From assembly GCF_014905615.1 (NCBI RefSeq), contig NZ_AQGU01000026.1:310001-374000 (forward strand): a stretch of 64,000 nt of DNA. The letters are read 5' to 3'. Below, one piece after another: positions 7,941 through 20,105 of the stretch (its first letter is position 1; each line of letters opens with the position of its first letter). This DNA comes from Pseudoalteromonas aliena SW19 (lineage in GTDB: Bacteria > Pseudomonadota > Gammaproteobacteria > Enterobacterales > Alteromonadaceae). Below the pieces are notes generated by a model, which was not told where the DNA came from, made no database searches, and was given only the letters and a program-made list of their open reading frames with translations. The position numbers and the translations under genes were made by a program.

Positions 7941-10205
7941 TTATTTGGGAGTGTAAAACAAATCACCAAGCCCGTGCTCGATCATAAAGTTGCGCGTTAA
8001 GCGCAATACCTGTTTTGCACTAGACTGGGCTAAGCATGCTGCCAGTAATGTTTTCATGTCACTTGCATTTAAACGCCTGACCACCCACCTAACTTTATTG
8101 AGTGACGATAAATTCATACTTAAACGCCTATATCCCATAGCAATAAGTAAAATAGCGCCTTCGGGATCACCACCAAGCTCTCCGCATAAGCTAAATGGCA
8201 TCTGATGGTATTCGCAATCAGACGCTATTTGCTTTAACGCTCTGAGCACTGCTGGGTGATATGGGTTAAATAACTGTGCAACCCGTGCATTTGATCTATC
8301 AACCGCTAATAAATATTGTGTTAAATCGTTACTGCCAACAGAGCAAAAATCGACTTTTTTAGACCATTCAGGGATCATAAATAGGCTCGATGGTACTTCA
8401 AGCATAATACCCACTGCGGGCTTTTCTATCACTTGCGCTGGGTATTTTTCACTAAGTTCAAAATAGGCTTGCTCAAATAAAGCAAGTGATTCATCAACTT
8501 CTTCAGTGCCACTGATCATCGGGAGCATAATTTTTAAGTTACCCAACCCCATATTGGCTTTAAGCATGGCCTTGAGTTGATCTAAAAATAGCTCGGGATG
8601 ATCTAGGCTTATACGAATACCGCGCCAACCTAAAAACGGGTTTTCTTCGGTAAAATTAAAGTAATCGAGTACTTTATCGCCACCTATGTCTAACGTGCGC
8701 ATAACCACTGGTTTTGGGTAATAGCTTGTTAGGACTTCTCGATACCAGTTTTCTTGCTCTAGTTGCGAAGGAAACTGCCCCTTTTGCATAAACCATGCTT
8801 CAGTACGGTAAAGCCCAACTCCATCACAAACATCAACGCTGCTTTGCTCTGTATTAAGCTCAAGCCCCGCGTTTAAACGTAAACTAATATGCTTACCATC
8901 AAGTGTCACCGCTTCTGAGTATTGCTCTTTTAAAAAACGGTTATTAAGCAAGCTGTCTTGATATTGCAACCGCGTATATTCATCAACCAGCATTTGCGAA
9001 GGCGATATATATAAACGCCCAGCAAACGCATCTAAAATCATCGTTTTGCCATTAAACTGCAACAAAGGTAAATCTTCTATTCCCCAAATGGCAGGGATCC
9101 CCATTGCACGCGTTAAAATAGACGCATGGCTATTGACCGAGCCACTAACACTGACAACCCCCGATAAACATCCTTTAGGCACTTCAGCCAGCATTGCAGG
9201 CGTTACCGTACTGGCGATAAGTATTGTATTTGATGGGTAATCTTTTACTGCACGCTCTGTGTTTACAAGATGATGTAGTACTCGCAAACCAATATCTTTA
9301 ACATCAACAGCACGTTCTTTTATATACGGGTCTTGCATAGCGTTAAATTGCGATATTAAACGCTCTATTACAATTTTTAATGCACTCTTAGCACACCAGC
9401 CTTGTTGTAATTGTATTTCTACGTTATGGCCTAAACTTTTAGCATCAAGCAGTTGTTGGTATACATCAAATACCGCGAGTGCTTCTTGTGGAATAGAATC
9501 ACTTAACGTCATTGATAGGGTATTAAACTCTTTGCGCGTAGCAGCCACTGCTTGCGTAAATAAACGCTGTTGCTCTACTACATCGCTATTTTTTTGCAGT
9601 TCAATCGATTTAAAATCAAGCTTGGGAAGTAGTACAAATGCTTGTCCAATTCCTATACCTGGTGCGCTTGATACGCCTTTTAAAACGGATGTTTGATGAG
9701 ATGACTCTTCTTGACGTAGTACTTCTTTTATTTCTGCGTGAGCTAACTGTGAAGCAAGTTGCGCTGAAAGTGTAATTAAAAACGATTCTTCGTCTTGACT
9801 AAATACACGAGCGACTTTTTGTTGAACGACAATAACGCCTAATACTTTTTTTTGATGCACTACTGGCACAGATAAAAAAGCATTATAACCTTCTTCATTC
9901 ACTTCTGGGGAGAGCTTAAATCGTGGATGAGATTTAGCAAATGCGATATTAATTGGCTCTTCACGCTGTGCAACGAGGCCCACTAAACCTTCTGTAAAAC
10001 CTATTCTAAACTTACCAACCGCATCAGGGTTTAACCCTTCGGTAGCCATAAGTATAAAGTTATCTTGACTGTAATCAGCAAAATAAATAGAGCAGCACTG
10101 GGTTTTCATGGCATCTTTCACCATTTGCACAAAGCACACTAAAGCACTGTCTAAATTCGCTTGTCGCGAAACAGACTCAACAATAGCTCTGAGTGTAGCC
10201 AGCAT
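7941..10205 (-). CDS. ptsP: Nitrogen-PTS enzyme I (GAF domain phosphoenolpyruvate-protein phosphotransferase)
   Basis: A 754-residue protein. An N-terminal GAF sensory domain (about residues 1-165) precedes the enzyme I core: the HPr-binding region, the phosphohistidine segment SVNSHASILTRAMGIPA and a C-terminal PEP-binding TIM barrel with TLDIGGDK, VGSNDLTQYLLAVDR and the catalytic cysteine segment SLCGELGGDPEG. PtsP starts the regulatory phosphorelay to NPr and IIA-Ntr, and its GAF domain senses nitrogen metabolites. It starts 25 bp after rppH, an arrangement conserved in enterobacteria and relatives. Full length and intact. Confidence 0.95.
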   Translation of the reverse strand: MLATLRAIVESVSRQANLDSALVCFVQMVKDAMKTQCCSIYFADYSQDNFILMATEGLNPDAVGKFRIGFTEGLVGLVAQREEPINIAFAKSHPRFKLSPEVNEEGYNAFLSVPVVHQKKVLGVIVVQQKVARVFSQDEESFLITLSAQLASQLAHAEIKEVLRQEESSHQTSVLKGVSSAPGIGIGQAFVLLPKLDFKSIELQKNSDVVEQQRLFTQAVAATRKEFNTLSMTLSDSIPQEALAVFDVYQQLLDAKSLGHNVEIQLQQGWCAKSALKIVIERLISQFNAMQDPYIKERAVDVKDIGLRVLHHLVNTERAVKDYPSNTILIASTVTPAMLAEVPKGCLSGVVSVSGSVNSHASILTRAMGIPAIWGIEDLPLLQFNGKTMILDAFAGRLYISPSQMLVDEYTRLQYQDSLLNNRFLKEQYSEAVTLDGKHISLRLNAGLELNTEQSSVDVCDGVGLYRTEAWFMQKGQFPSQLEQENWYREVLTSYYPKPVVMRTLDIGGDKVLDYFNFTEENPFLGWRGIRISLDHPELFLDQLKAMLKANMGLGNLKIMLPMISGTEEVDESLALFEQAYFELSEKYPAQVIEKPAVGIMLEVPSSLFMIPEWSKKVDFCSVGSNDLTQYLLAVDRSNARVAQLFNPYHPAVLRALKQIASDCEYHQMPFSLCGELGGDPEGAILLIAMGYRRLSMNLSSLNKVRWVVRRLNASDMKTLLAACLAQSSAKQVLRLTRNFMIEHGLGDLFYTPK

Positions 10206-10230
10206 ATTCTGCTCCTCTATTCTTAGTTAA

Positions 10231-10749
10231 CTACCTTTTATTTCGCCAATGATCTTTATGTTGTTCTCGCTTATTAAAAGGCATCGCAAAAGGAGCAAAC
10301 TCTTTCATTACGCGTCGATAAACATCCCGTTTAAACGATACAACCTGCCTTACAGGGTACCAATAACTGACCCAGCGCCAATCATCAAACTCAGGATGAT
10401 GAGTTTTAAGTAAATTTACATCTTCGTCTTCACAACGTAATTTTAATAAAAACCATTTTTGTTTTTGCCCAATACACACCGGACTTGAGTCTCGGCGGAT
10501 TAATCGTTTGGGTAATTTATAGCGTAACCAATGTTTTGAGCTTGCGACTATTTCTACATCTTCTGGTCGCAACCCTACTTCTTCGTGTAATTCACGGTAC
10601 ATGGTTTGTTCTGGCGTTTCGCCGTCATCCACACCACCTTGGGGAAATTGCCAAGAATGCTGTCCATAACGTCTAGCCCAAAAGACCTGTCCCTGATTAT
10701 TGCAAATTACAATTCCGACATTGGCACGAAAACCTTCGGCATCAATCAC
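10231..10749 (-). CDS. rppH: RNA pyrophosphohydrolase
   Basis: A 172-residue Nudix hydrolase. The Nudix box is visible as [23 protein letters not shown], with the upstream WQFPQ segment typical of RppH. The enzyme removes pyrophosphate from the 5' end of mRNAs and thereby starts RNase E-dependent decay. First gene of the minus-strand rppH-ptsP run, and divergent from mutH across a 426-bp gap. Length agrees with the family. Confidence 0.94.
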   Translation of the reverse strand: MIDAEGFRANVGIVICNNQGQVFWARRYGQHSWQFPQGGVDDGETPEQTMYRELHEEVGLRPEDVEIVASSKHWLRYKLPKRLIRRDSSPVCIGQKQKWFLLKLRCEDEDVNLLKTHHPEFDDWRWVSYWYPVRQVVSFKRDVYRRVMKEFAPFAMPFNKREQHKDHWRNKR

Positions 10750-10837
10750 CTTAGTGCCTCATTTGTAAGTCGATTTTTTATGATTGTTCCACATAACCCG
10801 CAATACGGCAAATACTATTACGAGTTTTACTCTGCTT

Positions 10838-10939
10838 ACCCACAGCTTGTGCATAACTTTTGTAAAACACGCTCATTTTGCAAACAAATCCACAATATAG
10901 GATCTAAAAAACGACTTTCTCCACAGATTCTGTGGATAA
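10838..10939. promoter_or_regulatory. Cluster of DnaA-box-like sites between rppH and mutH
   Basis: The 426-bp gap between the divergent genes holds TTACCCACA (10838-10846, one mismatch), TGTGCATAA (10850-10858, reverse of TTATGCACA) and TGTGGATAA (10931-10939, reverse of TTATCCACA). The last two fit the DnaA consensus TTATNCACA. Three sites in about 100 bp suggest DnaA binding or titration; function is inference. The rest of the gap is AT-rich without a convincing gene. Confidence 0.35.
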
Positions 10940-11175
10940 ACTTGTTCATACATCTGTATTTATCCCTATAACTCTATTCAGACTTAATTACAGATGAATA
11001 GCAAAATACAAAATTACAAAGCAGTTCAGTCACTTAAGTTAATTAGAGCACTTTTTATCGTGTGCAAAATTGCACCACCGACACCATGTACAAAAAACAC
11101 ACAAACGCAAAGATATCCACGGCTTAGCTGATTTGCTATCATGGCAATGGTATTTATTCAACCTAAATTAGTAAT

Positions 11176-11847
11176 ATGCGACCAACAAAACCACATTCAA
11201 TTAATGATCTAATAAAGCGGGTTAATAATATTGCAGGGCTTACGCTTGGCCAATTAGCGAATGAATATAATTTCAAAACACCGGATGATTTATTACGAGA
11301 AAAAGGCTGGACGGGTCAACTAATAGAATATGTTTTAGGCGCGACAGCAGGCTCTAAACCCCTTCCTGATTTTGAAGATCTAGGCATTGAGCTAAAAACA
11401 CTGCCAATTTCATACAAAGGAAAACCGCTAGAAACAACATTTGTATCGGTCACACCATTAGTGAATGTTACAGGAATGACATGGCATGCTAGCAGTGTGC
11501 GTAAAAAGCTAAACCATGTTCTGTGGTTACCCATTTTAAGTGAGCGCGATATAGCACCATTTGATAGAACAATTGGCAGTGGCTTTTTATGGCAGCCCAC
11601 ACCAGAACAAGACGCTTTATTACAGCGTGACTGGGAAGAGCAAATGGAGCTTATTGCACTGGGTAGAGTTGATGAAATATCAGGTCATTTAGGTGATGCA
11701 ATGCAAATTCGGCCAAAAGCCGCCCATAGTAAAATAGTAACCGATGCCATTGGTCCTAATGGGCAAATAATTAAAACCCTACCCCGTGGGTTTTATTTAA
11801 AAACAAGCTTTACTGGTGATATTTTAAAGCAGCAGTTTCAGCTTTAA
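11176..11847 (+). CDS. mutH: DNA mismatch repair endonuclease MutH
   Basis: A 223-residue endonuclease that nicks the unmethylated strand at hemimethylated GATC during methyl-directed mismatch repair, activated by MutS and MutL. The nuclease motif is visible as DFEDLGIELKTLP, giving the D...ExK metal-binding triad, with supporting segments RDWEEQMELIALG and IRPKAAHS. Length agrees with E. coli MutH (229). Its last codon and stop (CTTTAA) are exactly the left target duplication of the following insertion sequence, so the protein is unchanged but its native 3' region is displaced by 1.7 kb. Confidence 0.95.
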   Translation: MRPTKPHSINDLIKRVNNIAGLTLGQLANEYNFKTPDDLLREKGWTGQLIEYVLGATAGSKPLPDFEDLGIELKTLPISYKGKPLETTFVSVTPLVNVTGMTWHASSVRKKLNHVLWLPILSERDIAPFDRTIGSGFLWQPTPEQDALLQRDWEEQMELIALGRVDEISGHLGDAMQIRPKAAHSKIVTDAIGPNGQIIKTLPRGFYLKTSFTGDILKQQFQL

Positions 11848-13581
11848 CAGACATTGATCAGACCAATTTCAAAAATTTCGATTTAATTTAAACGCTTAAT
11901 TCTCTTTAATTTGATAAAATAACATCTCAACTTTGAGGTGTATATGAATCTAAAAATCAAACGGTTAGACCATCACGGTATTGTTTCAGGTATTATAGAA
12001 GACTTAAAAATTGTCAGCCTTTTAGATCAATACTTACCTCAAGACGATAAACAAGAAATCACCCCCGGTGAAGCTGTAAAAGGCATGATCATGAATGGAC
12101 TCGGTTTTGCCAATCGACCTTTATCACTCAGCCCTCAATTTTTTACTAACTTGCCTCTTGAACATTTATTTCGTGAAGGGGTTCAAGCATCACATTTTAA
12201 TCGTCACAAACTTGGTAGAACTCTCGATCAATGCTTCGAGTTTGGCTGTGAAAGCTTATTTTCATTAGTCTCCGGACAAGCATGTGAAATAGAGCAAGTT
12301 GATAAAACCTTTGAATCACTTGATACAACGAGTCATTCACTGACAGGTGAATATGCTTTTGATGATGGAGATAGTGATGAAAATGTCATTAAAATTACTC
12401 ATGGCTATAGCAAGGCTCACCGTCCTGATTTAAAACAAGTCGTACAAGAAATCATTGTTAGCCAAGATGGTGGGATCCCGCTTGCATGTAAAAACTGGGA
12501 TGGTAACAGCGCAGACACCGCTATTTTTAAAGCGCGAAGTAAGGCGCTTGTTGATGAGTTCACAAAAAGCCAAGCTCCTAAATACCTTGTGGCAGACTGT
12601 AAACTTTATCATAAAAGTAATGCTGAGTTTTTAACCAAAATTCAATTTCTCACGCTAGTACCTTCAACAATTTCTCTTGAAAAATCCTCTATAAGTACAG
12701 CCATAGCAGCCAACCAATGGGTTAATATTGATGATAATTATCAATATGTTATTGAAGAGGTTGATCATATGGGGATAGAGCAAAGATGGATGATTATTTA
12801 TTCAAAAGCAGCTAATAGCCGAGCACAAAAAAGCATTGTTCGACAAGTTGAGCGAGCACACACAGGCATCAAAAAAGACCTCTTCCATTTACAAGCTCAA
12901 CGTTTCGCTTGTCAAACTGACGCACAACGCGCATTAGATAAATTAGCGAAAAAGATGAAGCATCATCAAATAGCGACTCAGCAATTTATTAAGCATAAAG
13001 TCTATGAAGGTAAAGGGCGACCTAAAAAAGATGCGCCAGTAAAAAATATTGAATGGCAAATCACGGCAGAAATTGAAGAAAACGAAACCGCAATAAAACA
13101 GATTGTAGAACAAAAGTCATGCTTCGTATTAGCAACGAATATTGATAAAGAAGCCCTTTCACCAGTAGGTTTACTTAAGCATTACAAAGCACAATCTGAA
13201 GTAGAAAAAGGGTTTAGGTTTTTAAAAGACCCCTTGTTTTTTGTTTCATCATTATTTATCAAAAAGCCAAGTAGAATAGATGCTCTGTTGATGGTGATGA
13301 CACTTTCATTGTTAGTTTATTCAATTGCGCAAAGACGAATGAGAGCGAATATGAAAAAAGAAAAAGCCACGATAGCGAATCAAATCAATAAAGAAATATC
13401 TAACCCAACATTACGTTGGGTCTTTCAGTGTTTTGAGGGAATTAATCTACTCCAGCAAGGCGACAAAATCAGCTTGGATGGTTTTGATGAGTTCAGGGAA
13501 AAAATAATAAGGCTCATTGGTGGACATGCGTTGAATTTATATAAAATCCAAAAAGTTGCCTAGGGGTCTGATCAATGCCTG
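11848..13581 (+). mobile_element. Complete IS1634-family insertion sequence (1734 bp)
   Basis: Terminal inverted repeats are CAGACATTGATCAGACC (11848-11864) and GGTCTGATCAATGCCTG (13565-13581), which match in 16 of 17 positions. The element is flanked by identical 6-bp direct repeats CTTTAA (11842-11847 and 13582-13587), as expected for a target duplication. One intact transposase gene fills the interior. The perfect duplication, near-perfect ends and intact gene point to a fairly recent insertion. It sits directly after the mutH stop codon. Confidence 0.93.
11938..13563 (+). CDS. IS1634-family DDE transposase
   Basis: A 541-residue transposase. The N-terminal DUF4277-like region (about 1-115: LKIKRLDHHGIVSGIIEDL, ITPGEAVKGMIMNGLGF) is typical of this IS4-related family. 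The catalytic core shows FESLDTTSHSLTGEY (first Asp), YLVADCKLYHKSN (second Asp) and the C-terminal signature YKAQSEVEKGFRFLK, which matches Y-x2-R-x3-E-x6-K with Gln in place of Arg and supplies the catalytic Glu. The frame is intact from ATG to TAG, and the stop lies just before the right inverted repeat. Upstream TTGATAAAATAACATC may be its promoter region. Confidence 0.93.
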   Translation: MYMNLKIKRLDHHGIVSGIIEDLKIVSLLDQYLPQDDKQEITPGEAVKGMIMNGLGFANRPLSLSPQFFTNLPLEHLFREGVQASHFNRHKLGRTLDQCFEFGCESLFSLVSGQACEIEQVDKTFESLDTTSHSLTGEYAFDDGDSDENVIKITHGYSKAHRPDLKQVVQEIIVSQDGGIPLACKNWDGNSADTAIFKARSKALVDEFTKSQAPKYLVADCKLYHKSNAEFLTKIQFLTLVPSTISLEKSSISTAIAANQWVNIDDNYQYVIEEVDHMGIEQRWMIIYSKAANSRAQKSIVRQVERAHTGIKKDLFHLQAQRFACQTDAQRALDKLAKKMKHHQIATQQFIKHKVYEGKGRPKKDAPVKNIEWQITAEIEENETAIKQIVEQKSCFVLATNIDKEALSPVGLLKHYKAQSEVEKGFRFLKDPLFFVSSLFIKKPSRIDALLMVMTLSLLVYSIAQRRMRANMKKEKATIANQINKEISNPTLRWVFQCFEGINLLQQGDKISLDGFDEFREKIIRLIGGHALNLYKIQKVA

Positions 13582-13713
13582 CTTTAAGTGTGTTATAAAA
13601 TATTAATTGTTGAGCCATTTTTGTGGGTACCCTCTTTTCGCACTGCGTGCTCGCGTCAGCAAGCTTAACGCCTACAACTTGTACTCATCTTTTTGAGTAA
13701 AGTATCTGGCATA

Positions 13714-13740
13714 AAAAATCCCCGCTATGCGAGGATTTTA
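13714..13740 (-). terminator. Rho-independent terminator after eno
   Basis: The inverted repeat AAAATCCCCGC / GCGAGGATTTT lies about 40 bp past the eno stop, and reads as hairpin plus T-run on the minus strand. Confidence 0.75.
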
Positions 13741-13778
13741 CAGTCTAAACTAAAAATCAAATTCTATATAAAATAGAA

Positions 13779-15113
<1,335 letters not shown>

Positions 15114-15140
15114 CTAACTTTACTATGTTTTGTATAGTTT

Positions 15141-15302
15141 ATACCAATTGCATTAAATTAGTGAGCTATTATAGCGCTAAGAAAACAGCTCAATAACAAG
15201 CCAGAAATTATGACATATAATTGTTCTATATGAGTAATTTTTAACGCAGTGAGTGAGTTACTTAATGCGATACAATGCTCATTTTTTTAATAACGTTGGT
15301 AT
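15141..15302. repeat. Putative MITE-like element between pyrG and eno (ATACCAA ends)
   Basis: The 162-bp segment begins ATACCAATTGCATTAAATTA and ends with the reverse complement of ATACCAACGTTATTAAAAAA. The ends share ATACCAA and a loosely matching inner part reaching ATGAGC/GTGAGC. The terminal heptamer is the same as in family B, but the interior differs. No coding capacity. It separates the pyrG terminator from the eno promoter region. Confidence 0.45.
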
Positions 15303-15318
15303 TAGTCAGCCCTTAAAA

Positions 15319-15350
15319 CAAAAAAGCCGTGCAATATGCACGGCCTCTTT
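15319..15350 (-). terminator. Rho-independent terminator after pyrG
   Basis: Hairpin GCCGTGCA/TGCACGGC (15326-15344), followed on the minus strand by a T-run, just past the pyrG stop. Confidence 0.8.
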
Positions 15351-15354
15351 TAAA

Positions 15355-17004
<1,650 letters not shown>

Positions 17005-17143
17005 TCAGGAATTAAAAGGAATATAACACCCAAAGAAGAGCCTAAGGGTATATCATCAAGACGGGGCGAAATTGTACCAAAACACGGCTTATCAATCCAG
17101 CTAAAAATAGTAAATGTGCGCACAAAAAATGTGCATAATTTTA

Positions 17144-17938
17144 TTACAATTTTTTAATCGCATCCCATGCCCGATCCATTTCTTCAAAGGTGGCTGTATC
17201 TAAACTTTTGCCTTGCACATGCAAATAAGCATTTACCTTTTCAAAACGCGCTGAAAACTTATCATTAGCGCTACGAAGCAGTTGTTCGGGGTCTCGTTTA
17301 ACATGGCGTACAACATTAACAGTGGCAAAAAGTAAGTCGCCGAGCTCTTCCGCTGTGTGATCAGATAACGGGTCTTGCTCAATCGCTTCTTTTACCTCAA
17401 GTACTTCTTCGCTCACTTTATCAAGCGCACCATGATACGTTGGCCAATCAAAACCAAGAGAAGCCACACGTTGTTGGATTTTTTTAGCTTTACTTAAACT
17501 CGGCATATTAGCTGGAATATCTTGCCAAAAAGAAGGGGATTTTGTTTGTGCTCTAGCACTGCGTTCTTGTGCTTTTATTACTTGCCACTGCCGTGATAAT
17601 TGCTCGTCTGTTAGCTCTTTTTTATCACCAAATACATGCGGGTGACGACGAGTAAGTTTAGTGTTTAGTTGCTCAATTACATCGTTAAAATCAAATAAGT
17701 TTTGTTCTTGGGCTAATTGCGCATAAAACACGATTTGAAATAACAAGTCACCCAATTCACCTTTAAGCTCACCTAAGTTGCCTGACTCAATACAGTCAGC
17801 CACTTCATAAGCTTCTTCTAATGTATGCGGCACAATAGATTTAAAATCTTGCTTGAGATCCCACGGGCAACCGCTTTTGGGATCTCGCAGTGTTTTCATT
17901 ATGCTAAGAAGTTGCGTAAGTGCTGTATTATCATTCAT
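17144..17938 (-). CDS. mazG: Nucleoside triphosphate pyrophosphohydrolase MazG
   Basis: A 264-residue protein with two MazG repeats. The first has SGCPWDLKQ and LEEAYEVADCIE with GELGDLLFQIVFYAQ; the second has SEEVLEVKEAIEQ with EELGDLLFATVNVVRH. The EExxE and ExxD metal-binding motifs are intact in both. It hydrolyses NTPs to NMPs and can lower (p)ppGpp responses. The start codon is 2 bp after the relA stop, implying translational coupling. Unlike E. coli, no mazEF genes lie between relA and mazG. Confidence 0.94.
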   Translation of the reverse strand: MNDNTALTQLLSIMKTLRDPKSGCPWDLKQDFKSIVPHTLEEAYEVADCIESGNLGELKGELGDLLFQIVFYAQLAQEQNLFDFNDVIEQLNTKLTRRHPHVFGDKKELTDEQLSRQWQVIKAQERSARAQTKSPSFWQDIPANMPSLSKAKKIQQRVASLGFDWPTYHGALDKVSEEVLEVKEAIEQDPLSDHTAEELGDLLFATVNVVRHVKRDPEQLLRSANDKFSARFEKVNAYLHVQGKSLDTATFEEMDRAWDAIKKL

Positions 17939-17940
17939 GT

Positions 17941-20097
17941 TTAATGACCACGCTTGGCGTCATGAACACCTTCTATTTGATGCAATTTCGAAAGAACACG
18001 GTTGGTCCCCGATAAATCATGCACTTCTATTTGCATAGTAAAAATTGCTAATTGATTATCTGTTACCGTGTTTACATTCATATTAAGTACGTTTACTTTT
18101 TCATTTGCTAACACTGAGCTTATATCGCGTATTAACCCAGAACGGTCGGTGGCTTCTATTTTAATACTCAATGCGTACGAGCCGTTTATATCATCAGACC
18201 AACTAACAGAAAGCACACGCTCAGGATGCTGCTCTTTTAAGTTATTAAACGAATCGCAATCATCTTTATGTACGCCAATACCACGTCCTTGAGTAATATA
18301 ACCAATAATTGCATCACCAGGTACTGGACGACAACACTTAGCCACGTGACTCATTAAGCTACCAACGCCATCCACTACAATGCCATTTTTATCGCCGCTT
18401 ACTTTAGTCGGATTTTTAAAACGTATTACCGGCTCGTCTTCTGTACGATCGGTAACAAAGTTAAGCATTTGATTTAGACGCACATCTCCCGCGCCAATGG
18501 CAACCATTAAGTCATCAAGCTCTTTAAAATTAAAACGCTTAATCGCGGGTGCTAAGTCTTTATAATTTAAACCCAGCTTTTGCAGCTCGTTATCAAGAAT
18601 ATCTTTACCTGCACTGAGGTTTTTATCCCGATCGAGTTGTTTAAACCAGTGATGTATTTTAGCTCTAGCACGCGACGATTTGATGTAACCTAATGAAGGG
18701 TTTAACCAATCACGACTAGGATTAGGTTGCTTTTGGGTAAGTATTTCTACTTGATCTCCAGTTGTAAGCTGATGCGTAAATGGCACTATTTTGCCAAACA
18801 CTTTAGCACCAATACAACGATGACCAACGTTCGAATGAATATAGTAAGCAAAATCAAGCGGTGTTGCGCCAAGGGGTAAATCGATAATATCGCCGCTTGG
18901 GGTAAATATGTACACGCGGTCTTCGACTACTTGATTTTTAAGCTCTTCAGCTAAATCGACACCATCAACGACTTCTTCTTGCCATTGCAGTAGTTTACGC
19001 AGCCAGCTTATTTTTTGCTCATAACCGGAGCCACGTCCAGGCAGTGCACCTTCTTTATATATCCAATGCGCTGCAACACCTAGCTCTGCATCTTGATGCA
19101 TGTCTTGAGTGCGAATTTGTATTTCTACCGTTTTACCTTCAGGGCCAAATACCACGGTATGAATAGATTGATAGCCATTTTGTTTGGGCGTAGCAACGTA
19201 ATCATCAAACTCTTTATTAAGATGACGCCAATTAGTGTGCACAATACCCAGCGCACCGTAGCAATCTTGCAAGCGTTCAACCACAATTCGCATAGCGCGA
19301 ATATCAAATAATTGATCAAACTCGTAATTTTTTTGCGCCATTTTTTTATAAATACTGTAGATATGCTTGGGCCGGCCATAAACTTCAGCTTCAATACCCG
19401 CCTCACCCAAACGGCTTTTAACTTGCTCCACCATATCTTCCATATAAGCTTCACGCGCTAAACGTTTATCATCGAGTTGTTTAGCTATACTTTTGTATAT
19501 ATCTGGGCGTAAGTATCTGAACGATAAATCTTCAAGCTCCCATTTTAGTTGCCCTATTCCTAATCTATTTGCTAATGGGGCAAAAATATCAGCGGTTTCT
19601 TTGGCAGCAATAACACGGTCTTCTTCATCGGCATCTTTTACGTTGCGTAAATGACATACCTGCTCAGCCAATTTAATAACCACCGCACGTACATCCTCAA
19701 CCATTGTTAACAGCATTTTTCGAATATTATCGACTTGAACTGACCCTTTACCTTGATGCGATAAGGTACTAATTGTGGCCATTTGCGCAACACCTGTTAA
19801 AAGTATTGCCACGTTATTACCTAGCAACTCTTCAACGGTGTCGAGCGACACAACATCATTTAAAAAATACGGTGTTAAATACGCAGTCGCTAACGATTCG
19901 GCATCAAGGTTTAGCTCAGCCAAAATTTCAACCATTTCAATGGCTGTATTTTGTTGCTTTTCGTTATTGCAGTTTACACACAGTGCTTGCGCCTGATTAA
20001 GTAATTCAGCTTTTTCAGCAGACAATCCGAGTGCTTTTAGACGAGTGGCAAAATCCCCCGTTTCATCTTGTTGATGCGATTGACGTGTAGCTACCAT
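17941..20097 (-). CDS. relA: (p)ppGpp synthetase I (RelA)
   Basis: A 718-residue stringent-response protein that makes (p)ppGpp on stalled ribosomes. Domains in order: degenerate HD region (about 60-200; the metal-binding HD residues of SpoT are not apparent, as expected for synthetase-only RelA), RelA/SpoT synthetase (about 235-350, with YGRPKHIYSIYKKM and FDIRAMRIVV), TGS (about 400-460, VYIFTPSGDIIDLP), helical/zinc-finger region with HVAKCCRPVPGD, and a C-terminal ACT domain (DRSGLIRDISSVLANEKVNV). It begins 8 bp after rlmD, giving the classic order rlmD-relA-mazG. Confidence 0.96.
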   Translation of the reverse strand: MVATRQSHQQDETGDFATRLKALGLSAEKAELLNQAQALCVNCNNEKQQNTAIEMVEILAELNLDAESLATAYLTPYFLNDVVSLDTVEELLGNNVAILLTGVAQMATISTLSHQGKGSVQVDNIRKMLLTMVEDVRAVVIKLAEQVCHLRNVKDADEEDRVIAAKETADIFAPLANRLGIGQLKWELEDLSFRYLRPDIYKSIAKQLDDKRLAREAYMEDMVEQVKSRLGEAGIEAEVYGRPKHIYSIYKKMAQKNYEFDQLFDIRAMRIVVERLQDCYGALGIVHTNWRHLNKEFDDYVATPKQNGYQSIHTVVFGPEGKTVEIQIRTQDMHQDAELGVAAHWIYKEGALPGRGSGYEQKISWLRKLLQWQEEVVDGVDLAEELKNQVVEDRVYIFTPSGDIIDLPLGATPLDFAYYIHSNVGHRCIGAKVFGKIVPFTHQLTTGDQVEILTQKQPNPSRDWLNPSLGYIKSSRARAKIHHWFKQLDRDKNLSAGKDILDNELQKLGLNYKDLAPAIKRFNFKELDDLMVAIGAGDVRLNQMLNFVTDRTEDEPVIRFKNPTKVSGDKNGIVVDGVGSLMSHVAKCCRPVPGDAIIGYITQGRGIGVHKDDCDSFNNLKEQHPERVLSVSWSDDINGSYALSIKIEATDRSGLIRDISSVLANEKVNVLNMNVNTVTDNQLAIFTMQIEVHDLSGTNRVLSKLHQIEGVHDAKRGH

Positions 20098-20105
20098 AAT
20101 GCGCT

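Noticed and set aside
17941-20097. RelA as a bifunctional synthetase/hydrolase
   Set aside because: The HD-type hydrolase residues seen in SpoT are not apparent, and the rlmD-relA-mazG order indicates monofunctional RelA.
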